Source of the DNA: Chara braunii
Lineage: Eukaryota > Streptophyta > Charophyceae > Charales > Characeae
Direction of reading: 5' to 3'
Assembly: GCA_003427395.1 (NCBI GenBank)
Contig: BFEA01000625.1
Span: 580,802 to 608,803, forward strand
Length of the DNA: 28,002 nt
Notes under the pieces: generated by a model
Seen by the model: only the letters and a program-made list of their open reading frames with translations
Database searches by the model: none
Told to the model about the DNA's origin: nothing
Position numbers and translations under genes: made by a program
Part shown: piece by piece, positions 1 to 8,706 of the stretch
Numbering within the stretch: the first letter of the stretch is position 1
How the letters are laid out: the number at the start of each line of letters is the position of its first letter

Positions 1-617
1 TTTTTTTTTTTTTTTTTTTTTGCTTGAGGGGGTGGGGCTGGGGTTGCGCCGCCCCATGGCACTTCCCGAATCCGCAACCCCCCTCCCCACCGGACGCCAT
101 GCCTTCGCGAAGTCGCGCGGCCGCACGGACGCGTCCACGGGGTTGTGGACTCGGCCGCGGCCGCGGACTTGGCCGCGCTTGTCCGCCGCCGAGGGGGATT
201 CACTGCAACAAAACGGCATATCTCTGGGGTGAAGTCCCACTGCCCAAGTTAAAATTTAGAAAACGCAACCGTGTCGCACCATTTTGACATTAATAAATTC
301 GAAACAAGAAATTTAATAACTGAAAAAGAACGTTAGAAACAACTTTTCTCCTTATTTTTGATTACGTAACTCGGTGAAATGAAACACGTCTGGCACAGTC
401 GGAGTGAATGTCTCCGTGGAAAAAGGATACTTCCTGTGGTGAGGGGACAGGAGGTCACAATTTGTAAAATGCTCAGGCACAACATTGATGGCCAGATGTG
501 AACAGTGCCTAAAGAAGGAAGAGAGTTTGATGCGAGAAAGCCAAACACAGTTGTCAAAGTTCCTCTGTTTCACGGTGTAATGATGTCTAAAAAAACAAAA
601 AAAAATAAAGGCACATA
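1..617. other. Intergenic stretch, no gene recognised
   Basis: The window opens in a poly(T) tract (1-21), so the tract is cut by the window edge. A GC-rich stretch with nested GGCCGC palindromes follows to about 200, then AT-rich DNA. The 15-mer GGGGTGAAGTCCCAC at 226-240 recurs in inverted orientation at 5511-5525, which suggests a dispersed repeat. Short open frames here overlap on both strands and show no recognisable domain, so I call no gene. Confidence 0.5.
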
Positions 618-729
618 GGGCCTCGCTACACTACTCTCGAAATGCGCAAAACGAGAGTGCATCTGCCACCAGAATATGGAAAGATACATGGCCATGATTT
701 TTGTTGTTGAGAGTAGTGCAGCGAGGCCC
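618..729. repeat. 112-bp inverted-repeat (MITE-like) foldback
   Basis: The arm at 618-638 starts GGGCCTCGCT and is the reverse complement of 709-729 with one mismatch in 21 bp. The 70-bp spacer includes a second short pairing possibility, so transcribed RNA would fold into a hairpin. Size and arrangement fit a small non-autonomous foldback or miniature inverted-repeat element, but no target-site duplication is clear. A hairpin RNA precursor is an alternative. Confidence 0.5.
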
Positions 730-779
730 ATAAGTTGAGAAATCAACCCGGGGGGGGAAAGGGCCAAAGCATACGACAA

Positions 780-2640
780 AACGGATTTCGCGTCAAAGAA
801 AAATTCTACAAAACGACCAAATCTAATAGGTTATTCTCCTTTATTTCGGTGTCGCGCGCATCGGCCCCTGCGTAAGCAAGGGCCCTCCCAGCTATGTCAT
901 GCAGGAGTTAAAACAAAACAAAATCAAGAGACAACTTAGGACGATGCATAAATATTCCCGCGAATCGTCGAGACGGACACGGTTGCATTGTCCCTTCGCC
1001 GCTCTAGCCGGGTGCGCCAGCTGTACATCCCGCGGTCCCCTACGACAGGATAGGTTCTCGCGGGACACATCTTACCTTCCCTAAGGGGTTGTCACCACCC
1101 TCAGGGGCGTATCCCTACTGAGCTACTGACCCACATGCGAAAGATTTTACATGCAATTGCAGAGGTAGGTCAGCCGAGGGCATTTGCTCGCTCGCTGGAG
1201 TATAGGTACGCTTGGTTAACGCCAAGTGGACCCGAACATTGTCCGTCCTCGAGGGCGCTGATCTCCTTGGTACGAACGAACGTCGGTCGACTAGGACGGT
1301 ATCAACCAAACGTTAAACCCACAATACCTAGTCGCTTTATAATTCTTTGATCATAGAATAAAAACCCAACATCAAATCGCACAAGATAGGATTTTGACTT
1401 GATGAGATGATCTACCAAAGTTATTATTCCCGGCTTATATGACTAAAGAGGTTATTATACCTCCGCTTCCAAGCCGAAAACTCGATATTGACGAAAGATT
1501 AGGAAGGACAACCTAACCTTTAACTTACGGTTGGGTCTGTTGACACCTATCAAACCCTGCCAAGAATGACTTCTGCAAGTAAATTTCACTGCTACCATGC
1601 AGATCTACAAGTGATCTGGTTCCTGGCCGAAGTTTGAACTCTCAGTTCGACCCCACCTCCGTATTATATGTAACTTGCATGGAGTAAAGTATTATCTAGC
1701 GAATAAAAATTTTGTTGGTCGCTTTGTCCTCCTGGGCAATAATTACTCGTTTTGTTCCACGAATGATGGGGTAACCATCTACGTCATTAGGTCATTCAAA
1801 ACAAAACCGCAATCGTTATGACCGTGCAAAGAGAACCATCACATTCATGTCCTACTCCTTCCTATGGGCTGGAGCTTCCTCTGCCTCCGACACACACCTA
1901 TCCCTCTAGGAAGTGGTCTTGTGGATACTCCTTCCCCTCGCCCGAGCCCGAAGACTCGGATCTTCGAGGTTGGGCCATTACCATCGAGTCGGCAGAGTAC
2001 CACCCCCAACGAATCGGGTCCACTCCAAGTCGTTAACAGGGCCGGCTCCGAAAGCATACGAACCCCCGCCTTGGATGCTTCCTAGAGAGAAAGGTTGTGT
2101 TCGCCATGAGTATTTTTTTTTTTTATTACTTATAAGTTTTGGATAACTTAGATAAAAAAAAATCTGAAGAAGATAAACAGCGAGAATCATTTGGACAGGT
2201 ATAGGTAGATAAGGTCGTTCGGGATAGAAAAAGTCAATAATGGGGAGAAAATTAAATCCATTTAACCTTATCTGCCTTATTTTTATTAAATTCATTCCAC
2301 GACACACGCTGAGTAATATTTTTCAAAGCAACCAGTTTTTTTGACGAGCAGGCAGGTGGAAGGTAATCAAAATGTCGAACGACTTCCTTGAGTGAGCCGT
2401 TTCAACTTCACTCAAGGTTAGTTTGACTCAAACCCCTTCACACCTGTGTGGACCCACATTTTGCTCGACCCTGTTCTTTGAATGTTCACTTAAAAGGTAA
2501 AGAAAATGCGGGTTTGACTCTGACGTGAGTTCGGGTTTGCCTTGTTTCCTTTGAACTTGTTGTTTGGTTTGATGTGCAGGTAGGTAGAAGGGTGTTTGCA
2601 AATGAGATTGATTACGCCTGTTTAAGATAAAGAAAAGGAT
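780..2640. other. Unassigned intergenic DNA
   Basis: No open frame longer than about 110 codons and no domain is recognisable on either strand. Composition is mixed with scattered short A/T runs (for example 2110-2122 and 2153-2161). I see no RNA gene, no strong tandem repeat and no transposon end. It is probably decayed transposon or intergenic sequence. Confidence 0.4.
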
Positions 2641-3224
2641 TATCCCTCAGAAAAAAACAACGGTCGTCGAAGTCCAAAGTGCGTGGCTCACAACTCTCCA
2701 AGTTGTGGCCGCTCCACTGCGCCATAATCCCCATCTCACCTTCAGAGCCTCTCTAAAGCAGCCCCAATCGCTCCTTGACCACCAAGGATACCGCCAAACC
2801 AACTCGACAATCCACCCCAGCTCAAACAACTGCTTTCGCACCCCAAATTGGTCCCACTTGGTCCCAAATTGATCCCAAGCGGCCCCGGTGGATCCCACAT
2901 CATCGCCCGCAATACCAGATGGTCCAAAACTGAAAACCACTTGCATTGCGCGCTGCAAAAAAGAAAAATAAAAATAAAAATGACCGCAGTGAAAAACGCA
3001 TGTGCCGCGAGCCCCAATACTCACTGCCGCGTGCACTCATTCTGCACTATTTTCATAGTACCGGTCCACACACCACTGCCGCATAATCCCAAATGTGCAC
3101 CAGTGTCCATACTACCGCCAGATCATGAAAGAATAGTCCACCATGACCGTGCACATCACAAATTAAAAGCGGGATTGCCGCTCACCGCGCCGTCAAAACC
3201 GGTACCACGCTGCCGTGCCAAAAA
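2641..3224. other. Unassigned stretch with short GGTCCCA-like repeats
   Basis: Between about 2845 and 2900 the heptamer-like motif GGTCCCA/GATCCCA recurs four times at about 10-20-bp spacing. Open frames of 91-143 codons overlap on opposite strands, have unusual residue composition and match no family I recognise. They are best read as chance frames in moderately GC-rich repeat DNA. Confidence 0.35.
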
Positions 3225-3570
3225 GAATTGGCAGCACCTCCCCCTCAAAAAGGTTGCCGCCGAGCCAAAATTTCAATAGCAGGGTCCCACCGGATGCACC
3301 GCCATACCAGTGCCTCCAAAAAAATTCGACAGCGGCTCCGCGCCGCTGTCAAAAATGTTGTCGCCGCCAAAAACGTTTGGCAGCGCTTCCGCATCACCAC
3401 CGCAAAAGCACTGTCGTTGCCTCACCAAGCGGACCGCACCCCCCCCTGCACCAATCCGACCATGGCTGCTTGTTGGCACAAAAAATTCGGCAGCGCTTCC
3501 GCGTCACTGCCGAATCAATACTGACGCCTCTGCAAAAGTCCCCCAGCGCTCCCGCGCCACTGCCAAAAAA
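3225..3570. repeat. Degenerate array of palindromic CAGCGCTTCCGCG-type repeats
   Basis: At least five diverged copies of a core resembling GGCAGCGCTTCCGCG lie near 3229, 3328, 3378, 3489 and 3544. Most are preceded by an A-rich run and followed by CTGCC or CTGTC. Two copies are clean palindromes: 3328-3336 pairs perfectly with 3342-3350 (9 bp, 5-nt loop), and ATTCGGCAG at 3485-3493 pairs with CTGCCGAAT at 3507-3515 (13-nt loop). Copies keep arm complementarity although the arm sequence changes (GACAGCGGC versus ATTCGGCAG). Spacing is irregular, so this is a dispersed cluster rather than a regular minisatellite. Function is unknown. Confidence 0.55.
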
Positions 3571-3936
3571 ATCTCCACTGTCGATGCTACGCAACCAAGC
3601 AGGATCTCCCCTTGCGTTTCCTTATAAGGGGCCAGCCTTTTGTCTAAAACCAACGGCTGACCCCACCTCAAGTCATTTCACAGAGTCGAACTAGAGTCAA
3701 ACTCAAAGGGGTTGTTCCCCCCCGTGCGTGCGCCCGTATCCGGGCCGAAATAGGCGTTTGATACAGGCGTGCGGCTCCAAAGTCCATCTCTCTTTTTCTC
3801 CAGTGATCGCGACCGTTTCTCGCGAACTGGAACCCACCTAAAATGTGTGTGGAGAGCCCCTTGTAACTCGAGCACAAGGTCCCAAGGCCACGCCTGAACT
3901 TAGTCACGATCCCATGGCAGATCCGTTCGCCCTTGC

Positions 3937-3995
3937 TCAGGTTGTCGAGGCTCAGCCTCCTGATGAGTCGGTGTGAGTCCGACGAAACAGTCTGG
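3937..3995 (+). ncRNA. Hammerhead ribozyme (type III topology)
   Basis: All conserved core elements are present in order. The cleavage triplet is GTC at 3944-3946. Stem I is GAGGC (3947-3951) with GCCTC (3955-3959) and a TCA loop. The core CTGATGA is at 3960-3966. Stem II is GTCGG (3967-3971) with CCGAC (3979-3983) and a 7-nt loop. GAAA is at 3984-3987. Stem III pairs 3937-3945 with 3987-3995, including A3987-T3945, C3988-G3944 and three G-T wobbles. Predicted self-cleavage is after C3946. Helix III is open and helices I and II are closed, which is the type III layout known from plant retrozymes and viroid-like RNAs. Stem I is short with a triloop, so the usual loop-loop contact may be weak. 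No second copy is in the window, so LTR or dimeric context is unproven. Confidence 0.85.
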
Positions 3996-4008
3996 CTCAT
4001 CATGCTCT

Positions 4009-4032
4009 CCCGTTCGCTCAGAAACGAACGGG
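4009..4032. repeat. Perfect 8-bp hairpin just downstream of the hammerhead
   Basis: CCCGTTCG at 4009-4016 pairs with CGAACGGG at 4025-4032 across an 8-nt loop. It starts 13 nt after helix III of the hammerhead and is followed by an A-rich tract (about 4043-4107). It could be part of the same transcribed element. A terminator-like role is not implied in a eukaryote. Confidence 0.6.
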
Positions 4033-4121
4033 TACACCAACAAGAAAAAAAATAAAAAAATCTAGAACAAAATCTCAGAAAAAAAGAAGAAAAAAAAGAA
4101 AAATACCCTGCCTAAATTGTG

Positions 4122-4285
4122 GCTGCCCGTTTCTAACGGGCGCCTGTCACTTCACTGGGACTGAAGTGCCCCAGGCACTTCGCAGTGTGCCATATGGCGC
4201 CTCACTTTAGTTTTAGTTTAAGTCTTTTTTTTCCCGCCCCCCTGCCGTTGCCTTATGCCAACGGTCACATCGTGGATCACCCACG
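4122..4285. repeat. Chain of nested hairpins after an A-rich tract
   Basis: Several stems follow each other. GCCCGTT (4125-4131) pairs with AACGGGC (4135-4141). GCCTG (4142-4146) pairs with CAGGC (4172-4176) and encloses CACTTCA (4148-4154) with TGAAGTG (4162-4168). GGCAC (4174-4178) pairs with GTGCC (4187-4191). GGCGCC at 4139-4144 and 4196-4201 could close an outer stem. CCGTTG (4245-4250) pairs with CAACGG (4259-4264). CGTGG (4270-4274) pairs with CCACG (4280-4284). Some pairings are mutually exclusive. The density suggests a structured transposon end or structured RNA; function unknown. Confidence 0.5.
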
Positions 4286-4307
4286 ACACGTTGCGATACA
4301 GGAGCAT

Positions 4308-4461
4308 GGTCCCACGAGCAATGGGGATTGGATCAAGATCCTGAATCTTGGCGTTTTTTAGGCAGAGATGCAGAAAATGAGTTCAATCTCGATTTTCTGC
4401 ACCTTTCCGCAAACAAGTCGAGATTCAGGTGTTCAATCCAATCCGCTTTGCTCGTGGGACC
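4308..4461. repeat. 154-nt long imperfect foldback (miRNA-precursor-like or MITE)
   Basis: The left arm starting GGTCCCACGAGCAA at 4308 matches the reverse complement of the right arm ending at 4461 for more than 70 bp with scattered mismatches. Matched blocks include the outer 11 bp, a GGATTGGAT block, a CCTGAATCT block and an inner GCAGAAAAT block reaching nearly to the loop around 4381-4388. A single RNA would form one long, slightly bulged hairpin. That suits a plant-type small-RNA precursor, an inverted gene-fragment duplication or a foldback transposon. The sequence alone cannot decide among them, and no target duplication is evident. Confidence 0.6.
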
Positions 4462-4493
4462 TCGCCCCAGATGTAGGTCCAAATCCACGAACC

Positions 4494-4498
<5 letters not shown>

Positions 4499-4587
<89 letters not shown>

Positions 4588-4603
4588 ATTATTATTATTA
4601 TTT
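4499..4603. repeat. (TA)n then (TTA)n microsatellite
   Basis: About 42 uninterrupted TA units (4499-4582) run directly into about seven ATT/TTA units (to 4603). Tracts of this length are unstable and often mis-sized in assemblies. Open frames crossing it encode only Tyr-Ile runs and are not genes. Confidence 0.95.
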
Positions 4604-4688
4604 TGTCATCATTGCGCAGGCCATACCAATTTCAGCGCGGCTGTTTTCAGCCGCGCGATCTCGACGATCACACGACCGAAAATCGGCC

Positions 4689-4860
4689 ACGCCCAACCTC
4701 AAATTATGGGCTGCTCCAAAAGGAGCTGGCCCAGTATGGTGCCATCATGTTCGATCCCAGCGCCTACTGGGTGAAAGCTTGATACTGTAACCTGTTGGGC
4801 TAGCTCCTATCACGACGGTGATAGGGGCAGCTCTTCTATAAGAAGAGCTTGGCCCAGTCA
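4689..4860. repeat. Structured three-way-junction-like element, copy 1
   Basis: Stem P1, TGGGC at 4796-4800, pairs with GCCCA at 4852-4856. Stem P2, GCTCCTATCAC at 4803-4813, pairs with 4818-4828 over 11 bp with one G-T wobble and a GACG loop. Stem P3, AGCTCTTCT at 4829-4837, pairs perfectly with 4841-4849 over an ATA loop. P2 and P3 abut. Upstream, GCTCC/GGAGC (about 4713-4726) and CCCAGTA/TACTGGG (4731-4772) also pair. The block TTGGGCTAGCTCCTA recurs at 26342-26356, where the following stem is kept with different bases. The A-box-like TAGCTC hints at tRNA ancestry, but no cloverleaf is completed. Confidence 0.5.
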
Positions 4861-4960
4861 ATATCCCCCCTTCCGTGGTCTTGCAGGCCGTGCCTACCTG
4901 TGTCCTACGGGCCTCGCCTGCTTGAGGCCTTGCAAGCCCTGCCTGCTGGCCTTGCCCCGT

Positions 4961-4983
4961 CGGTTGGCCGCGTTGGCCAACCG
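4961..4983. repeat. Perfect 9-bp GC-rich hairpin
   Basis: CGGTTGGCC (4961-4969) pairs perfectly with GGCCAACCG (4975-4983) across a GCGTT loop. It lies in a GC-rich stretch (4860-5050) with other short palindromes such as GCGGCT and AGCCGC at about 5098-5114. It probably belongs to the same palindrome-rich region as the hairpins further left. Confidence 0.5.
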
Positions 4984-5367
4984 TGGCGGCGTCTAGCTCT
5001 TAGCAGAGCAGGCTGCCGGGTTTCTCGGCCACCCGGTTGGTCGTGGTTTTAACCCCAGTACAGTGGTCCCTATTAGCCTCGTAGGCTCTGACTCACGCGG
5101 CTTAACAGCCGCGCAACCTTATTATAAGTAGAATATGTCTAACTTTAGCGTTCCCATATCCGCACATTCATCTGCGGTCTCGACAAAGTGAAGCACGTCC
5201 TGTTACTGCCACTACTCTCGGATGCCGCAAACGTCTGGACTAGGGTTCTAAGAAGTTTTCGTTTCTCGGTCATAAGTCAGGTTTGAATGAACTTTTGGCA
5301 GATAACCCATCTCATCAAGTTATGAAACCCGGATAACCATTTACTAAGTCAGACATCGTCCGACATT

Positions 5368-5408
5368 TAAAAACACCGGGCAGATACCCTTGTCAGGGTT
5401 TCTGCCCC
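5368..5408. repeat. Dispersed hairpin motif, copy 1
   Basis: After AAAAACACC, GGGCAGA (5378-5384) pairs with TCTGCCC (5401-5407). Inside it ACCCT (5386-5390) pairs with AGGGT (5395-5399) around a TGTC loop, giving 12 bp with one T-T mismatch. A copy about 85 percent identical lies at 27392-27430. I recognise no named family. The stretches on either side (4984-5367 and 5409-5553) hold no gene I can support. Confidence 0.5.
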
Positions 5409-5553
5409 GACATCGGTACCCTTAGATTCTCAATACATCAACGACAGAGTTCCGTCCCACCATGCCACACGTGATAGAAAGCTCGGCATTGAGAAAACTC
5501 AACTTCGTCGGTGGGACTTCACCCCTGGTAACATAGATTATAACAGCAAGTTC

Positions 5554-6014
5554 GTCAAAATGGACATTGTTTTTTTTTTTTTTTAACGAAATTGAAACCG
5601 ACTAAATTTGTCCGATTGAGGTCGAAATTGTTAAATTTTGAGGGCACAGGGTTCTTAAACTGCCAATACCTTTCCCATATGTCGGTCGTGAGCCAGCGCC
5701 AGGCATTTGGGATGTATCTGGCCGGCATGCGTGCCCGTGGACAGCCTCCGTGTTAAGCGGCGGGCAATTCTTTTTGGCCTGGGAAAGGTACTGGTGGTTT
5801 TAAATGCCCTACCCCCTGGATGTATCCGAACTTAGCTGAAGTCCAAGGGGGTTAAGAACGCCGTATCCCTTGGATTTATCTGCACGTAGCTGAAGTCGAG
5901 GGGGTACGACATCTTGAGAACGCCCTACACACAAAAGCTAAAAAATTTTGACCTCGATGGGCCCATTTTGGTCGATTACAATTTTGTTCAAAAAAAAAAA
6001 TTGTCCATTTTGAC
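5554..6014. mobile_element. 461-bp inverted-repeat transposon-like element
   Basis: The outer 13 bp GTCAAAATGGACA (5554-5566) is exactly inverted at 6002-6014. The arms stay recognisably complementary for about 110 bp inward, with a poly(T) run on the left (about 5570-5584) matched by a poly(A) run on the right (5990-6000), then TTAGTCGG-like and GACCTCAATCGG-like blocks. A further internal inverted match pairs about 5655-5690 with 5783-5820. The centre carries two tandem copies of a segment of about 55 bp (about 5815-5870 and 5871-5930). No coding capacity is present, so it would be non-autonomous. A target-site duplication could not be assigned. Confidence 0.55.
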
Positions 6015-7540
6015 GGAATCCTTGTTTTATGCAAAGCTGGGAAACGGGTCAGGCATGCCTCACAAAAGAAAGTGCAGCACCTCGGAAATGATGGAGGCTC
6101 ACCAGCCAAGTTCACATCAGGGGCCAGGATCGACTAGGCAAAATTTACGTCTCCCCTGTTGGTTTTCAACCACGTGTGGTTGTCCGTGATATAAGGCAAT
6201 CGTTGATGATGCTCCGTATCGAGGGCGCAGTGCGATTTCTTCGTTTTCGTCTCCATCAACTGGCCTTTGACCAATAGAAGACTTTTAACAATATTTTTTG
6301 TCCATTTAGTTTGTCACTTTGCGTTGGCGGGAAGCTGCAATTCTATGGTTTTCGAAGGGGGGTTCTATTTTGCAGCTTCGCCCCGTTATTTTTTAATGTG
6401 CAGAAATAGAGAGTATTGAAATTTTCATGGAAGATTGTGCATTGATAGTTCAACGCGCCGTGGCACACGGTGTCATTGTGGTAAGTTGTGTAATTGCAAC
6501 CGTGGGTGTATGTGTCTCACATGAGGTCTAAGTACGTTGGCGCTGTCCGGCCTTAGTCTCCTTTATGGGACACATGCACCCGCCTTCTCGTAGGCCCAAC
6601 CACACAATACTTGTAGTGACTCGATATCATAGATGGGATAGTTTTTTTGGGGGGGGTCCTTTTCTTTGCATTCATATAAATGGAAAATATCATTTTTTAA
6701 CGTTTTTAAATAAGAAAAGAACGCCACACACCGTTTTACACGATGGTAGTCGGTCCGAGCCCAAGGTCACTTAGGGGTGGACACCACTGCTCGGCGGCCT
6801 GGAAAGAAATTTCCAGGCCGGTGTTTTCCGGACTCCACTCATCTGGAAACCCGCATGGAAACCCACACTGGAAAGGTTTTCAGACCCCATCAGCCGTGAA
6901 AGGATGTAACGGGAAAGGTGTCCGATTCATTTCTACATAGTTGGCGTCTTGGGAACCGACGACGTCATCCTTCCACGACCTTTCCATCAAGGCCTGCCAA
7001 CTGACTAGGGGGGGGCGGCATGTTCTCCCGTGGAAAGAAGTGGCCGAGCAGGTGTGGTCCAGCTGACGTCACGGTGGACCATTTTATGGTCGGGCAAACC
7101 CCTCGGACATGCACATTCATGTCGCACAGTTCCAATGTGGGCCCTTGTGTAGCTGGCCTGCGCGGGCCCTGATTTCTGAAACGGCAATAAATTTCAAATT
7201 TGGAATCGGGCGGGCCGGGGACGATGGCCAGCCATGAAAGGGTGATCCAACCATGCAGGGGCAGCATATGAACGCATGTGCGAATCCTGTTAGTCGTGAT
7301 CCTTGTCCTCATGTCGACTACTGGGATCCGAACGTGTGTTCAAACTTCACAGTGCAATGTCGCCGCTGACGAGCATTATAGGCGCAGGGCGTGGGGCCTG
7401 TGGTCGGGGTCATCGGTTTTGGCAGCATCATTGGCCAGGGTGTGGTCGGGCTTCTTTTTTATTAAGATAAGCATACCCAGAGGATCAGGGTGAGCGGGTC
7501 ACAGAGAAGTGAGCGCTTCATCCGTGGGCGGTGATTTGGC
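6015..7540. other. Unassigned region left of the retroelement
   Basis: This stretch holds no recognisable gene. It has a perfect 11-bp hairpin with a GAAA loop (6795-6805 with 6810-6820), followed by several CTGGAAA repeats to about 6880. A segment at 7104-7143 resembles 24497-24534 and may be a dispersed repeat. If the retroelement has a 5' LTR it should lie here, but no direct repeat with the region beyond 18204 was seen by eye and no primer-binding site could be assigned. Confidence 0.4.
6795..6820. repeat. Perfect 11-bp hairpin with GAAA tetraloop
   Basis: CGGCCTGGAAA at 6795-6805 pairs with TTTCCAGGCCG at 6810-6820, leaving a GNRA-type GAAA loop. Further CTGGAAA or TGGAAA motifs follow near 6843, 6854 and 6870. 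It would be a very stable RNA hairpin if transcribed; whether it is used is unknown. Confidence 0.55.
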
Positions 7541-8651
7541 GTGTCAGATTGCGTAAAGGCAGTCGGCCTTGGGGCGAGTAGGGGGCCTATGAGCTTAGGG
7601 GTTCTGGAAGTCAAGCCGGCAGGCATCGGTGTGGGAAGTTCTAGAGGGATAGATGTGTGGTGCTACAACTTTTACCTGTGGACGGGGGATTTCGATATAG
7701 CGCTCTACGTGGAAGAAGGGGGCGATCAAGCGGAGGGCTTTCTTAGTAGTTGGGAGGAGGTTGTTGGCCACGCTCAACTAGAGAGGGAGCTTTTAGGAAA
7801 TTACGGGATCTGGTATTTCTACACGTTGGGTTACCCGACCTTCCGACGAGGGGAAAGACATGCCCCCACGATACCAGAGGCGTATGTCGACGGGACGAAC
7901 GGTTGGAAGGTGTTAGTAGGGATCGTCGAGGAAGTAGTCCAAAACCGGGAAAGGGTATGGTCAGGATCATAGAGGCAACTAGCGACGGTAGGGTCCAGAT
8001 CGAGAAGGCTGACCCCCTCAATTTAGTCGGACGCGAGAGAGGGTGAAACTCGAAAAGGGAGTTTTTCTCTGGGCACAGTTCACTGTAGGGATTTGGGAAG
8101 GGGATCAGTGGACCAGGAATAGACCTAGGAACGGGGGAAAGGCCCGGCAGGCGGCAGTCCGCGCTTAAGGCACGGTCTACTTGAGTTAAGAAGCTTGGGT
8201 AGAAAAAGTCACCCACTGGGCATTAGGGTGGTATCGGGCGGATCATTGGGAGGTGCGAGTAGGGCCTATTCTAAAATAGATTTTTGATGAAGTGCCCCTT
8301 CGGCACCATCTGCCGATCCGCTTGCAGGTAACTTGCGCTCAGGACGAGGAGTACCCTCGCGCTACGGGGTATGTCCGAGCCATCTTCCCATCCTTCGTGG
8401 GGAAGGGGCCGCGTACGAGAAAGTCGTAAAGTCTATAAGGCGAAAGAAGGAGAGGATTGTCTTTTCGTTCACTTCATTGGTACTTCTCCTATTGTGTGGA
8501 TAACCAGTGTCATACGGGGTTAGGGCCGACCGGATCAGAGAGAGGATCTCTTTGGAATCAGAGAGAGACCGTGAAGGCGGGAGGGACTACTGTTACCAAA
8601 GGGTATTTGGGATCCGCCAAAAGGTGTTTTAGCATGAATGGTCCTTTTTGA
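7541..8651 (+). pseudogene. Pre-gag modular reading frame, modules 1 and 2 (broken)
   Basis: Two coding-like stretches lie here. The first (7541-7972, 143 codons) contains the aromatic motif IWYFYTLGY at 7808. The second reads in one frame from about 8370 to 8651 with two in-frame stops and has AIFPSFVGKG (8379) followed 31 codons later by LHWYFSYCVDN (8472). The second motif is close to LFWLYTRCVDSG at 9828. I do not recognise the family. The frames look protein-coding because the motif pair recurs downstream, but stops and shifts show decay. Products could be an accessory protein of the retroelement or a captured host fragment; function unknown. Confidence 0.4.
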
Positions 8652-8706
8652 CAAGGACCTCAGTCAGTTTGTCAGATCCCCTTTAGACGAGTGAGGAGTT
8701 CGTAGC

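Noticed and set aside
2647-3036. 129-codon minus-strand frame
   Set aside because: No domain, Trp-rich odd composition, and overlapping frames on the other strand; probably chance.
3225-3570. CRISPR array
   Set aside because: Repeats are few, diverged and irregularly spaced, and the context is eukaryotic.
4328-4790. Two 140-148-codon frames across the TA repeat
   Set aside because: Open only because (TA)n encodes Tyr-Ile runs; no similarity to a protein family.
4741-4860. Permuted or split tRNA gene
   Set aside because: A T-arm-like TTCGATCCC lies upstream of a D-arm-like stem, but no acceptor stem can be formed between the two halves and copy 2 does not agree.
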